Numbered from the stretch's first letter, positions 1-9,589 are shown. The stretch: DNA of 64,000 nt from an uncultured Eubacterium sp. (GCA_910589045.1 CAJUSH010000004.1:12771-76770); one strand, 5' to 3'. Made by a program: numbers and translations. The notes: generated by a model from the letters alone, not told the origin.

Positions 1-5
1 AGCCG

Positions 6-446
6 ATGAAAATTACGATTGAAACGCCGGGACCGGGAGAGGAGGATGAGATTATTATCCGCTGTGCCGTGCTGGACGAGAAAATGCTGCATCTCATCTA
101 TTCGCTGAAAGCAGAATCAGATCACGGATTGACCGGATACGCTGCGGATCGCATCGTAAAGCTTTTGCCGAAGGACATATTTTATTTTGAATCGGTGGAC
201 AACAAGGTATTTGCCTATCTGGAGGAGGGTGTTTATGAGATTCATAAAAAGCTTTACGAGCTGGAGGAGGAATATGCGCACACGAATTTTTTGCGTATTT
301 CAAAGTCTGCCATTGTGAATGCGGCAAAGATTGCTTACCTGAAGCCGAGTTTCAACGGGCGGTTTGAGGCAAACTTAAAAAACGGCGAACGGATTGTAAT
401 ATCGCGTCAGTATATGCTGGAATTGAAGAAAAAGCTTGGGATTTAG
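6..446 (+). CDS. LytTR-domain transcriptional regulator
   Basis: A 146-residue protein with an N-terminal extension of about 45 residues and a C-terminal LytTR DNA-binding domain (about 48-143). It contains the family pattern of an IFYFESVDNKVF strand pair, then FLRISKSAIVNAAKI and a terminal ISRQYMLELKKKL helix. There is no receiver domain, so it is the stand-alone LytTR type rather than a classic response regulator. It is followed 10 bases later by a DUF3021 membrane protein, the usual partner of this type, so the pair probably forms a small membrane-linked regulatory unit. The start lies 6 bases from the window edge, so its ribosome binding site and promoter are not visible and an upstream start cannot be excluded. 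The targets are unknown. Confidence 0.85.
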   Translation: MKITIETPGPGEEDEIIIRCAVLDEKMLHLIYSLKAESDHGLTGYAADRIVKLLPKDIFYFESVDNKVFAYLEEGVYEIHKKLYELEEEYAHTNFLRISKSAIVNAAKIAYLKPSFNGRFEANLKNGERIVISRQYMLELKKKLGI

Positions 447-456
447 GAGGGATGGG

Positions 457-882
457 ATGAAATTTCTGAAGGATTTTGTTCGGTGGTTTTTCTATATTAC
501 GACAGCAGTTTTATTCATATGTGCAGTTGATTTCAGTTTGTGGGGCGGTGATCTCATTCCGAAAAGTACACTCTGGCAGATTTTGCTGTCCGGTTTTTTG
601 ACAGCAGCGCTGACGGTGCTTTTGTTTCCGGGGGAAGGCGGAAGCCGTGCGCGGATTTTTTTCCAATGCCTGGCTCACTACGGGGCGCTGTGCGCGGTGA
701 TGATCGTGAGCGGCCATCAATTCGGATGGCTGGAATACAGCTTTGGCGGAATCGCGATGATGCTCGTGTCGGTTGCGGGTGTATATGTGATCTGTCTTGG
801 CCTGCATTACCTGGTTGATCTGCGCTATGCGGATAAAATTAACCGAAGGCTTCAGGAAAAATATGGAGAAAAGGAAAGCTGA
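457..882 (+). CDS. DUF3021 family integral membrane protein
   Basis: A 141-residue protein with four predicted membrane segments at about 8-25, 38-57, 66-88 and 96-120, and a charged C-terminal tail. I chose the ATG at 457 because AGGAGG (445-450) overlaps the stop of the LytTR gene and sits six bases upstream; the longer reading from a TTG at 436 would run through that site. DUF3021 proteins are commonly co-transcribed with LytTR regulators and are thought to hold or sense for them at the membrane. The biochemical role is not known and nothing in this sequence adds to it. Confidence 0.8.
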   Translation: MKFLKDFVRWFFYITTAVLFICAVDFSLWGGDLIPKSTLWQILLSGFLTAALTVLLFPGEGGSRARIFFQCLAHYGALCAVMIVSGHQFGWLEYSFGGIAMMLVSVAGVYVICLGLHYLVDLRYADKINRRLQEKYGEKES

Positions 883-982
883 ACTACAAAAAAGAAGGAG
901 GCGGGATACGAATATCTCAGTGAGTGCAGAGGATATGGCGTTTGAACCATACGACGAGAGGAATGTGTATGACATGCAGTAA
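863..982 (+). CDS. possible small charged protein (39 aa)
   Basis: An ATG at 863, 20 bases inside the end of the DUF3021 gene in another frame, opens 39 codons ending at 982. The product is very basic at its N-terminus (KRKAELQKRRRR, then D) and acidic/aromatic near the end (FEPYDERNVYDMQ). A weak AGGAAA lies just upstream. I do not recognise it. The asymmetric charge pattern looks more protein-like than random, but no homology argument can be made, and it could be an overlapping spurious frame or the remnant of a longer gene. Confidence 0.25.
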   Translation: MEKRKAELQKRRRRDTNISVSAEDMAFEPYDERNVYDMQ

Positions 983-1006
983 GAAGAGGAATCCGGCAAA
1001 AATTAC

Positions 1007-1035
1007 TTGCCAAATTCCGACATTGCATGTATAGT
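1007..1035 (+). promoter_or_regulatory. predicted sigma-A promoter of the Wadjet operon
   Basis: TTGCCA (1007-1012) and TATAGT (1030-1035) are separated by 17 bases. Transcription would begin around 1042, about 70 bases before the jetA start chosen here. It is the only good promoter match between the DUF3021 gene and jetA. Confidence 0.6.
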
Positions 1036-1112
1036 GGATGTGGATATATGAAGGGATGGCGGCAGCTTGGATGAACTGCCGCAAATACACTTATCAGGAA
1101 GGAATCTGGCAT

Positions 1113-2588
1113 ATGAAGCATCTGGAAGCGATTGGCGAGACGTCCTATCTGTCTGTGCCGAACGCGCCTCTTTACCGGAAAATCATGCGGTATTTTTATC
1201 AGGAATATGAAAGGATGCATTTTCAGCTCTACAAAGAGGATATTTACGAGCTGCTGAAGGGGGATGAGGAGTTTTCGGATTACTCCATGAAGCAGCTGGA
1301 GGCAGATCTGGAAGCGCTCGTAAAATGGAAAAACCTGACGCCGATTCAGGACCCGGGAAGAGTTTACACGATCGCGGATTATAAAAACAAACAATATCGA
1401 TATACAATGTCCGAATATGCGGTGGAAATTGAGCGCCTGACCGTTAGACTGGAAAATGTCTTTCTTGAGTCAGGCAGCTTATCCACCAATTTTTTTGTGC
1501 GTCTGGAAAAAAGCCTGGAGGAGGCGGAGCGCATCTCACACGCAAATCTGAAAGAGGTTCACGAGTGGTGGAGCCTGCTGCAGGAGGATTTTAAGCGCCT
1601 GAACCAGAATTATCAGGATTATCTGCGGGATTTCTATTCCGGTAAGGCTGACCGGCTGATGAAATCCGTCGAATTTGTACTCCATAAAGATAAATTTATT
1701 AAATATTTAAATGAGTTTGTGCAGGAGCTGCAGCACCATGCGAAGCGGATTGAGCAGATTTTGCTTCTGGGCATTCCGCTCATTGAGTCCGAAATTTTGG
1801 AGCGTGTGGTGGCCAGCGAGCTGGATATTCCACATGCGCTGATGGAAAGCGGCGGGAATGCGGAGTCGGAGATTCGGGAGAACGTGGCGGGGAAGTGGAG
1901 TTCCCTGAAAAACTGGTTTCTCGACGCGGCGGGCCGGGAGTGCGAGTGCCGTAAGGTGCTGCGGATCACAAACGATATTATCCGAAGCATCATCCAAAAC
2001 GCCGCCCTGATTGTCCAGATTCAGAACTGGGGAATCAGCAGAAAGGATGATTACCGGAAATTTCTTGAGCTTTTCCTGAAATGCGGGGATATGGATGAGG
2101 CGCATCGGCTCTCGGCGCATGTGTTTGGAATACAGAATATCAGGCATTTCAAAACGAATGAGCCCCGTGAGGAGGATGCCATCAACCGGAGCATCTATGA
2201 AGAGCCGCCCGCGGAGTATCTTTTGAAGCCGCATACGAGGGGCTATCACGAAAAGAAGGACAAGCGGGGCTTTCCGGATAAATCGCTGGAAAAGCTCATG
2301 CAGCGGGAAAATTATATGCGGCGCATGGAGCAGCAGAAGGAGATCGTGCTGCGGTATATCAGGAACAACCGGGTTGCTTTTTCCGAGCTGGACGAGGTCA
2401 TCTCGGAGACGACGAGAACAATTTTTTTACAGTGGATTGCGCAGGCAAACATGAGCTCGCAGAAAACGGGAAGGACGGAGTACGGGCAGGAGTTTCGGCT
2501 GATCCGACAGGAAGGAAGCTGCATTGTGCACTGTGAGGACGGAGATTTGACAATGCCGGCCTATATTTTGGAGTTTGGAGATCCGTAG
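1113..2588 (+). CDS. jetA: Wadjet protein JetA (DUF2397 / TIGR02677 family)
   Basis: This 491-residue protein matches the TIGR02677 family along its length: the N-terminal YLSVPNAPLYRKIMRYFYQEY, the DLEALVKWKNL winged-helix-like segment, an EIERLTVRLE coiled segment, the DEAHRLSAHVFG motif and the EEPP C-terminal region. In Wadjet systems JetA is the MukF/kleisin-like subunit that bridges the heads of the JetC SMC-like ATPase. I chose the ATG at 1113 because AGGAAGGA (1097-1104) lies eight bases upstream; an in-frame ATG at 1038 would add 25 unconserved residues with no ribosome binding site. It is the first gene of jetABCD. The neighbouring families fix the identity; the exact subtype number (probably type II) was not checked against a model. 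Confidence 0.9.
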   Translation: MKHLEAIGETSYLSVPNAPLYRKIMRYFYQEYERMHFQLYKEDIYELLKGDEEFSDYSMKQLEADLEALVKWKNLTPIQDPGRVYTIADYKNKQYRYTMSEYAVEIERLTVRLENVFLESGSLSTNFFVRLEKSLEEAERISHANLKEVHEWWSLLQEDFKRLNQNYQDYLRDFYSGKADRLMKSVEFVLHKDKFIKYLNEFVQELQHHAKRIEQILLLGIPLIESEILERVVASELDIPHALMESGGNAESEIRENVAGKWSSLKNWFLDAAGRECECRKVLRITNDIIRSIIQNAALIVQIQNWGISRKDDYRKFLELFLKCGDMDEAHRLSAHVFGIQNIRHFKTNEPREEDAINRSIYEEPPAEYLLKPHTRGYHEKKDKRGFPDKSLEKLMQRENYMRRMEQQKEIVLRYIRNNRVAFSELDEVISETTRTIFLQWIAQANMSSQKTGRTEYGQEFRLIRQEGSCIVHCEDGDLTMPAYILEFGDP

Positions 2589-2631
2589 GTTTTTGGGGTC
2601 CGGCATGGAAGAGCGATGGGGATGATTTTTT

Positions 2632-3771
2632 ATGAATGAGGTAAGAACACTTTTTGAACAGTTCTGGGTGTGCAAGGAGGGGGATAAGGAGCGCTATTAT
2701 CGGGTGAAGCGGGACATCCCCCGCTTTCAGCGCTTTGTCAGGGAGCAGCTGGGCTGGAAGCTCATACATACGGAAAACCTTCTGAAGCTGGAAAAACGCC
2801 CGGCCCATGCGGAGGCTTTTATGGGCATTCAGGAGTTTTCGGATATCCGGGACTACTGTATTTTGTGTGTTGTCCTCATGTTTTTGGAGGACAAAGAGGA
2901 GCAGGAGCAGTTTTTATTATCAGAGCTGATTGACTATGTGGAGACGCAGCTCAAGGGATATATGCAGATTGACTGGACTTCCTTTACCCAGAGAAAGTCC
3001 CTGGTTCGTGTCCTGCAATATATGGAGCGGCTGCAGATGCTTCGCGTGTATGAGGGAAGCAGCGAGGCGTTCGGTATAGAGGCGGGACAGGAGGTTTTGT
3101 ATGAAAATACCGGCTACTCCAAGTATTTTGCGACAACCTTCCCGACTGATATTGCCGACTATGAGTCCTGGGAGGATTTTGAAAGGATGAGCTTTGAAGG
3201 ATTTCAGGAGGATCGGGGTGCGCTCCGTATCAACCGCGTGTATCGACAGCTTGCGGTCTGTCCCTCCTTTTTCTGGGAGGGAAATGAGGATGCGGATGCG
3301 CTGTATTTGAAAAACCAGCGCCATTGGGTCGCAAAATATTTGCAGGAAAATCTCGGCGGGCGGCTGGATATCCATAAAAACACAGCATTTCTCATGCTGG
3401 AGGAGGGCGACTGCTACGGGCTGGTTCACCCCAGGGATGCCATGCTTCCGGAAATCGTGCTTCTGATGTGTGCGATGGCTTGCCGGGATTTGGCACAGGG
3501 CAGGCTGACGAAGCAGGAAAATGAGTGTATTGCTCTTTCCGTACAGGAGTTTTCGGGGCTGGTGTGCGCATGCCGCAGAGAGTGGGGGCGGGTGTGGAGT
3601 AAGGAGTACCGGGAGATGGATGATGAAAAGCTGGTGCGCAGTGTGACGGATTATATGAAGAAATGGCTGCTTTTGCGCATGGACGGAGAGCGGGTGGAGC
3701 TTCTGCCGTCTGTCGCTAAGCTGTCAGGTTTTTATCCGGATGAAATTCAGGGAGGGACAAAGCGTGAGTAA
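2632..3771 (+). CDS. jetB: Wadjet protein JetB (DUF2398 / TIGR02678 family)
   Basis: A 379-residue protein of the TIGR02678 family. The recognisable start is FEQFWVCKEGDKERYYRVKRD and then RFVREQLGWKLIHTENLLKLEKRP, followed by the RDYCILCVVLMFLE segment. In Wadjet the JetB subunit is the MukE-like partner of JetA and sits on the kleisin. It follows jetA after 43 bases and overlaps the start of jetC by eight bases, so translation is probably coupled. The start is ATG 2632, preceded only by a weak GATGGGGATG. No truncation or frameshift is visible. Confidence 0.88.
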   Translation: MNEVRTLFEQFWVCKEGDKERYYRVKRDIPRFQRFVREQLGWKLIHTENLLKLEKRPAHAEAFMGIQEFSDIRDYCILCVVLMFLEDKEEQEQFLLSELIDYVETQLKGYMQIDWTSFTQRKSLVRVLQYMERLQMLRVYEGSSEAFGIEAGQEVLYENTGYSKYFATTFPTDIADYESWEDFERMSFEGFQEDRGALRINRVYRQLAVCPSFFWEGNEDADALYLKNQRHWVAKYLQENLGGRLDIHKNTAFLMLEEGDCYGLVHPRDAMLPEIVLLMCAMACRDLAQGRLTKQENECIALSVQEFSGLVCACRREWGRVWSKEYREMDDEKLVRSVTDYMKKWLLLRMDGERVELLPSVAKLSGFYPDEIQGGTKRE

Positions 3772-6700
3772 CCGTTGGAAAATGAACCGGATCGGATTTG
3801 TGAATTTCTGGCTGTATGATGAGGAGGATTTCACGTTTGTGGACGGCAAGCTCCTTCTGCGCGGGCAGAACGGCTCCGGAAAATCGATCACAACCCAGAG
3901 CTTTATCCCCTTTGTGCTGGACGGGGACCGCACGCCAAGCAGACTCGACCCGTTCGGCTCGAGCGACCGGAGGATGGAGTACTATTTTCTGGGTGAAGAG
4001 GGGAAGGATGAGTCTACCGGTTATCTTTTTCTTGAATTTCAGAAGGCCGATACGCAGGAGTACCGCACAATCGGAATCGGGCAGCGCGCAAAGCGGGGCA
4101 AGCCGATGGATTTCTGGGGCTTTCTTTTACTGGACGGGCGAAGGATTGGTTACGACCTGTGGCTTTATAAAGAAGTGGGAAGCACAAAAATTCCGTATGA
4201 CAAGCGGGATTTGAAGCTGGAGCTTGGCGAGGGAAATCCTCTGACAGGCAGCCAGAGCGAGTACAAAAAGCTGGTGAATCAGTATATTTTCGGATTTCGG
4301 AAGGCGGAGCAGTACGAGCAGTTTATAAAGCTGCTGGTAAAGGTGCGTGCACCCAAGCTTTCCAAGGAATTTAAGCCGACAAAGGTGTATGAGATCCTGA
4401 ACGATTCTCTGCAGACGCTGACCGACGAGGATTTGCGCCCCATGGTTGACGCAATGGAAAAGATGGACGAGATCCAGGACAGCCTTGAGATGCTGAACCG
4501 GGCGTTTGCGGATGTAAAGATCATACGCAATGAATATACGCGATATAATCAATATATGCTGGGCAAAAAGGCACAGGCTTATCTGGGCAAAAAGCAGGAG
4601 GCAGAGGAGGCGAAGCGGCAGCTCGAGGCGCAAAAGCAGCGCAGGCAGGAAATGTTGGAAAAGCAGCGCGCAGGCAGCGAACGGCTGGAGGAGCTAAGGG
4701 AGCAAAGACGGCTTTATGAGCGGGAGCGCGACGGCCTGATGGATTCGGACATGGAGGAGATGGATCACAAGCTGGCGCAGGCGAGACGTGCAAAGGAGGA
4801 GGCCGGCCGACAGGCGGAGCGCTGGGAGGAAAAGGCGGAGGAATATCGGGAAAGCATTCTCAGGGGCGAGCAGCGGCTTTTAAGCTTCAGGAGCAGTCTG
4901 GAACAGCGGCAGCAGGAGCTTTTGCGGCAGAAGCAGGAGCTGGAGGAGCAGCAGGAGCTTTTGCGCTGGGAGCGGCATGAGGAGGCGGTTTCGCTCCTTG
5001 GAGCCGAGCGCTGCGAGGGCACGGAGGAGCTGGGCAAGGCGCTTGCGATGTATAAGACACGGATCGAGCAGTGCAGACAAGCGATACGGCAGTACGAGGA
5101 AGCGTCAAGCGCATATGATGAGGCGGCCGACGCGCTTGAACAGATCAAAAAGCAAAAAATCGGGCGGGAGCAGCAGCTTCAGGCGGCACAGGAGCAGGTG
5201 ACCGTCTGTGTGGATGAGTGGATTACCGGACTGTTTGCGGCAAAAAAGGGAGCCGTGGAGTGGAAGCCCGGGCAGGACGTACTCACAGGCGCACAGGAGC
5301 AGGTCAGGGGCTATCAGTCTGTTTCCAGTGCCGGAGCCGTGCGGGAGCTTTTGCGGGCGGATTATGAGAGACAGCGGCAGGCGCTTCTTGATGTGAAAAG
5401 TGAGGGGGAACGGGAGAAAAGGCTTTATGAGGAGGCGCTTCGTGAGACGCGGGAGGAGCTTGCCCTTGTCAGGCGGCAGGAAGAGCTTGTGCCAAAGCGG
5501 GACGAGAACGCAAACAAGACGAGAGAAGCCCTGCGGCAGGCGGGTATCACGGCGGTTCCTTTTTATAAGGCGGTGGAATTTGCAGAGGGTCTGGACAAGA
5601 AGGCGTGCGCGCGTATGGAAGCGCAGCTTTGCAGGATGGGGATTTTGGATGCCCTGGTTGTGTCGGACGAGGATTTGAGAAGCATAGAGAAGCGTTGCCC
5701 GCAGTTTTTAGATGCATTGCTCTATGTGAAGGAGCGGGGAAGCTCCCGCTTTTCCAAGCTGACGGTGAGCGATCAGTTAAGCGGCGGGCTGCGTGAGGTG
5801 GTTTTGCGTATTTTGAGCAACCTGCATGAAAAGGCCGGGGAGGGAGCGGGTATTTATCTCTCCGAAAACGGTACTTTCCGACAGGGAATGCTGGCCGGGC
5901 GGGCGGATCAGGAGAGCGAGGCCCAGTTTGTGGGACAGCTGGCGCGGAAGCGGCGAAAAGAGCAGAAAATCCGGGAATTGCAGGAACGGGTTGCGGCGCT
6001 TGAGGAGTTGATCACTCGTGTACAAAATGAGATTCTTCATATTATAAAGCGGTTGGAAAAACTGCAGGAGGAATACCGGAGCCTGCCGGATTTTTCCCGG
6101 ATCGATGCCGCACTTGCCCGTGAAAAGGAATGCTCGCTTGAGCTGCAGATGGTCAGTGATGCGTGTGCGGAACGGGAAAAGCGGGCATATGCATGTGAGG
6201 AGCGGAAAAATCAGCAGTATCAGGTCGTGCTTCAGCGATGCAAGCCCTTTCCTTACGGGCGGACAGAAGCAGAGTACGAGGAGGTGAGCGAGGGTATCAC
6301 AGCGTATCAGGAGATCTGGCAGACATGCAGGGAGCTGCTGTTTCGGATCGAAGCGGAACGGGAGCGCTGCATGACGCAGGAGGAGCGGATCGAGCAGGAG
6401 GAGCAGGCGATGGACGACGCTTTTATGGAGCGGCGTCTTTATACAATGATGGCGAAGGAGCATGACATTCAGATTCGCCAGCTTGAAGAGTATCTGAACC
6501 GCCCGGAAAACATCGAGCGGGCCAACCGTTTGAATGAGCTGCGCGGGCTGCTGGAAGCAAACGGGAAGGAGTCTGATGAGCAAAAGACCGTACTAGTGCG
6601 TCTGGACGAGCGGCTGCGTGCGCTCCGGGAATCAGAGCCGGAGCAAAGGCGGCTGGTGGAGCGGACCGCGGGCGAGGAGAAGCGTCTGGGGAAATACTTT

Positions 6701-7825
6701 GAGGAGGAGCTTTCCCTGAAGCTGGTGTTTGCGCAGAACGGGGAGACGCTCGGCGAATGTGCCCGGAAGGCGGTCGGTGTGCTCCGTGACAGTGATAAAA
6801 GCAGGGAGGCGGGGGACATGCTCCAATCCCTGTATCAGGTGTACCAGAAATACAATGGAAGCCTGGCAAATTACGGAACGTCGCTGGAGGACTGCTTCGA
6901 GACGGCGGAGGCTTATACAGACGGAGATTCGGGCGCACTTCGCAGGCGTGTGCGCGTCGTTTCCGTCTGGAACGGCAAAAAGGTATATCTGGAGGAATTT
7001 TACGGCATTTTAAAAGCATCCATCGACGAGACGGAGCTTTTGATCCAGCAGAGGGATCGGGAATTGTTTGAGGATATTTTGTCGCAGACCATCAGCCAGC
7101 AGCTAACGGATAAAATTGCGGAGAGCAGGAAATGGGTCGGGGATATGTCAAGGCTGATGAAGGAAATGGATACTTCCATGGGCCTTTGCTTTTCGCTGGA
7201 CTGGAGACCCCGCACGGCGGACAACGAAGCAGAATTGGACACGGCAGAGCTGGAGCAGATTCTGCTGCGCGACCACACGCTTTTGACGGTGGAGGATATC
7301 GAAAAGGTGGCGTCTCATTTCCGCAGCAAAATCCGTATGGAAAAGCAGCGGCTGGAGGAGAGCGACGGGCTGATCAATTATATGGAGCTTGTGCGGGACG
7401 CGCTGGATTACCGCCGATGGTTTGAGTTTCGGATGTATTTTAAGCGTGGCGGGGAGGGAAAAAAGCCGCTGACAAACGCGGCGTTTAACCGGTTCAGCGG
7501 CGGTGAGAAGGCAATGGCGATGTATGTGCCGCTGTTTGCCGCAGTCAATGCACAGTATAAAAAGGCGGAAAACAAGGATCATCCCCGCATGATTGCTTTA
7601 GACGAGGCGTTTGCAGGTGTGGACGATAAAAATATCAGCAGCATGTTTGCGCTTGTGCAGAAGCTGGACTTTGACTATATTATGAATTCACAGTCACTCT
7701 GGGGCTGCTTTGATACGGTGCGCGGTATCCGCATCGCGGAGCTTCTGCGGCCGATGAATTCACAGATTGTGACGATTATCCGCTATACATGGAACGGACG
7801 TGAGAAGGTGTTGGATGAGCAATAA
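3764..7825 (+). CDS. jetC: Wadjet protein JetC, SMC-like ATPase (TIGR02680 family)
   Basis: A 1353-residue SMC/MukB-like ATPase and the motor of the Wadjet complex, which in studied systems extrudes loops on closed circular plasmids. The Walker A GQNGSGKS is at 34-41, the signature SGGEK begins at about 1245 and Walker B MIALDE is at about 1276-1281. Between them are long heptad-rich, Glu/Gln/Arg-rich coiled coils interrupted by a hinge-like region (about 610-720). I chose the GTG at 3764 because GGAGGG (3751-3756) lies seven bases upstream and VSNRWKMNRIGFVNFWLY is the family N-terminus; an ATG at 3740 would include the ribosome binding site. All key ATPase motifs are intact, which argues for an active system. 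Confidence 0.93.
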   Translation: MSNRWKMNRIGFVNFWLYDEEDFTFVDGKLLLRGQNGSGKSITTQSFIPFVLDGDRTPSRLDPFGSSDRRMEYYFLGEEGKDESTGYLFLEFQKADTQEYRTIGIGQRAKRGKPMDFWGFLLLDGRRIGYDLWLYKEVGSTKIPYDKRDLKLELGEGNPLTGSQSEYKKLVNQYIFGFRKAEQYEQFIKLLVKVRAPKLSKEFKPTKVYEILNDSLQTLTDEDLRPMVDAMEKMDEIQDSLEMLNRAFADVKIIRNEYTRYNQYMLGKKAQAYLGKKQEAEEAKRQLEAQKQRRQEMLEKQRAGSERLEELREQRRLYERERDGLMDSDMEEMDHKLAQARRAKEEAGRQAERWEEKAEEYRESILRGEQRLLSFRSSLEQRQQELLRQKQELEEQQELLRWERHEEAVSLLGAERCEGTEELGKALAMYKTRIEQCRQAIRQYEEASSAYDEAADALEQIKKQKIGREQQLQAAQEQVTVCVDEWITGLFAAKKGAVEWKPGQDVLTGAQEQVRGYQSVSSAGAVRELLRADYERQRQALLDVKSEGEREKRLYEEALRETREELALVRRQEELVPKRDENANKTREALRQAGITAVPFYKAVEFAEGLDKKACARMEAQLCRMGILDALVVSDEDLRSIEKRCPQFLDALLYVKERGSSRFSKLTVSDQLSGGLREVVLRILSNLHEKAGEGAGIYLSENGTFRQGMLAGRADQESEAQFVGQLARKRRKEQKIRELQERVAALEELITRVQNEILHIIKRLEKLQEEYRSLPDFSRIDAALAREKECSLELQMVSDACAEREKRAYACEERKNQQYQVVLQRCKPFPYGRTEAEYEEVSEGITAYQEIWQTCRELLFRIEAERERCMTQEERIEQEEQAMDDAFMERRLYTMMAKEHDIQIRQLEEYLNRPENIERANRLNELRGLLEANGKESDEQKTVLVRLDERLRALRESEPEQRRLVERTAGEEKRLGKYFEEELSLKLVFAQNGETLGECARKAVGVLRDSDKSREAGDMLQSLYQVYQKYNGSLANYGTSLEDCFETAEAYTDGDSGALRRRVRVVSVWNGKKVYLEEFYGILKASIDETELLIQQRDRELFEDILSQTISQQLTDKIAESRKWVGDMSRLMKEMDTSMGLCFSLDWRPRTADNEAELDTAELEQILLRDHTLLTVEDIEKVASHFRSKIRMEKQRLEESDGLINYMELVRDALDYRRWFEFRMYFKRGGEGKKPLTNAAFNRFSGGEKAMAMYVPLFAAVNAQYKKAENKDHPRMIALDEAFAGVDDKNISSMFALVQKLDFDYIMNSQSLWGCFDTVRGIRIAELLRPMNSQIVTIIRYTWNGREKVLDEQ

Positions 7826-9335
7826 TTTGGATTGCGCAAGCTATTTTAGAAGCCGGTCGGAGTATAAACGGTGCCTGGAGGAGCTTCGCAAAAAATGGAA
7901 ATCCTATGGCAGGGCGGCGGGCAGGATTACGCTGATGAATGCCTCAAAGGAGGAATGCCGTGCAATCGGAGGAATCGTTGGGCGCGCCTTTGAAGAGGGG
8001 AGCGTTCGGTTTTCCGTCCCGGAGTTTGAAGCGGGTTTGCAGCGGACGCGCTTTGCCCCGGTAGAGCTTGGCGGGGTGCTGGCGTGCTATTTTGGGGAGG
8101 AGGTTCTGGCGAACCAGGAGCAGAGGCGGCGTGAGCAGGAGAAAAGGGCTGATTTTTTCAGGGAGCTGGCGGAGCTTTTTGAGGGACAGCCGGGGGCAGA
8201 TGGCAGCCTGGGGCTTGATGACGGATCGGGCTTTACGGAGCAGAGCTTTGTGCCAGCGCAAGGGGCCGGCTGTGGCGAGAAGAGAAATGCCGCGTCAGAG
8301 TGGATAAGGGCTGCGGCGGAGATGAAGAAGTATGGTTATCAGATACTGATGAAGGAATATGTGAAGGGTGTGGCTGATGCCAAAGAGCTGGTGGAGACAG
8401 TCGGCAGGGCACTGTGTGTGCTCATGGCGGGGCAGGTGCGTAGTGAAGAGCGGGATGGCTGTGCGTCAGAGGAGATGATTGGCCGGGAGCATCCTGCGGT
8501 CAGCCCGGATCGGATGTCTGGCCGGGAGCATCCTGCGGTTGGCTCGGATCAGATGTCTGGCAAAAAGCGCAATGTATCTGAATGGAGGCAGCCGCTTGCC
8601 GTATTTGCCGCAAAAATTTCCGGAAACCCGCACTATTTTGACCGGGGAACAACGGCGGGGCAGCTTCTGGTGCATGGCATCTGCTTTTATCTGAACCGGG
8701 AGCTTCCGGGGAATGCTCGTGAGTGGCGGGAGCTGCTGCTTCGCGCCGGTCTTGTGCCGGACAATGTATCAAGCAGCGTCCATGCATATGGGCTGCGCCT
8801 GCGCACGGCAGACGGCTATCATCCGGCATATGAGGCGTTTTGCGCCCGCAGGGAGCCGTGCGTGGTGACGCTTGAAAATCTGCGGGGTGTGATCGGGGCG
8901 GATGCGGTGGGATACTGTGCCTATGTCGTGGAAAACGAGATGGTGTTTTCCTATCTGGCCGAGTGTCTTCGGGATAAGGAGGTTACACTTCTGTGCACAT
9001 CGGGGCAGCCCCGGACGGCTGCGCTGGAATTGCTTTCACTCCTGGCTGCGTCACATACGGAAATTTATTACAGCGGGGATATCGATCCGGAGGGCATCGA
9101 TATTGCTGACCGGCTGTGGCGGCGCTACGGCGATGCCCTCCGTATTTGGAGAATGGGGCCGTCAGATTACGAAGCATGTGTTTCTGAGGAGCGTGTTGAT
9201 GAGGTGAGGCTGGCGAAGCTTTCGCATGTCCTGCATCCCGTGTTAAGGGAGACGGCGGGGTGTGTGAGGAAGAGACGCTGTGCCGGATATCAGGAGAATT
9301 TGCTGGAGAAGCTGGCGGGGGATGTGAGGGGGTAA
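7815..9335 (+). CDS. jetD: Wadjet protein JetD, Toprim-like nuclease subunit (TIGR02679 family)
   Basis: A 506-residue protein with the DUF3323-like N-terminal region and the DUF2399/Toprim-like C-terminus. The Toprim acidic motif is YYSGDIDPEG at about 418-427 (D422, D424, E426). JetD is the subunit that cuts the captured plasmid. The start ATG 7815 overlaps the end of jetC and is preceded by GAGAAGGTG, fitting translational coupling. Oddly, residues at about 223-248 are a 13-residue unit repeated twice in tandem (GREHPAV..), encoded by a 39-base DNA duplication at 8481-8558. It lies in a variable linker, so function is probably retained. Decayed jetD-like fragments occur about 4 kb downstream. 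Confidence 0.9.
   Translation: MSNNLDCASYFRSRSEYKRCLEELRKKWKSYGRAAGRITLMNASKEECRAIGGIVGRAFEEGSVRFSVPEFEAGLQRTRFAPVELGGVLACYFGEEVLANQEQRRREQEKRADFFRELAELFEGQPGADGSLGLDDGSGFTEQSFVPAQGAGCGEKRNAASEWIRAAAEMKKYGYQILMKEYVKGVADAKELVETVGRALCVLMAGQVRSEERDGCASEEMIGREHPAVSPDRMSGREHPAVGSDQMSGKKRNVSEWRQPLAVFAAKISGNPHYFDRGTTAGQLLVHGICFYLNRELPGNAREWRELLLRAGLVPDNVSSSVHAYGLRLRTADGYHPAYEAFCARREPCVVTLENLRGVIGADAVGYCAYVVENEMVFSYLAECLRDKEVTLLCTSGQPRTAALELLSLLAASHTEIYYSGDIDPEGIDIADRLWRRYGDALRIWRMGPSDYEACVSEERVDEVRLAKLSHVLHPVLRETAGCVRKRRCAGYQENLLEKLAGDVRG
8481..8558 (+). repeat. 39-base tandem duplication inside jetD
   Basis: Two adjacent 39-base units (8481-8519 and 8520-8558) share the first 20 bases exactly and differ at a few later positions. 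They encode GREHPAVSPDRMS and GREHPAVGSDQMS, so the reading frame is preserved. Confidence 0.85.
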
Positions 9336-9389
9336 TACAGATAGGGAGTATAAGCTATGTGTTGCATTGCCCCAGGTGATTTCAAATGC

Positions 9390-9418
9390 TTGCGGTCTTG
9401 ATGTATTCCTGTTATGAT
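9390..9418 (+). promoter_or_regulatory. predicted extended -10 promoter for the AAA-ATPase/PD-(D/E)XK gene
   Basis: TTGCGG (9390-9395), 17-base spacer, TATGAT (9413-9418) preceded by TGT. It lies in the 254-base gap after jetD and would give a leader of about 165 bases. The same two hexamers with the same spacing occur at 49987-50015. Apart from this promoter and a short palindrome near 9510-9523 I see nothing else in the gap. Confidence 0.6.
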
Positions 9419-9589
9419 TGGAGTTAGGAAATTGACAGCTTGGATGGCATCCTGTAAGGATAAGTTCAGCAGGAATGGATTTTAGGCCGGGCTAAGCGCC
9501 TGCGGTCGGCTCGATTCCTGGGAATCATCGTGGTTGCGGGTTTGCGAAAAGCTGTGATGGGAGCCGAAACGAAAAAGGGGAGGGCAGGC

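Noticed and set aside
852..1394. Minus-strand frame of 180 codons opposite jetA
   Set aside because: Antisense to a recognised family gene; no start site or domain.
5777..6583. Long minus-strand open frame (268 codons) opposite jetC
   Set aside because: It lies wholly antisense to the intact, motif-verified JetC coiled-coil region, has a leucine/arginine-rich composition expected from an antisense frame, and lacks a ribosome binding site or recognisable domain.
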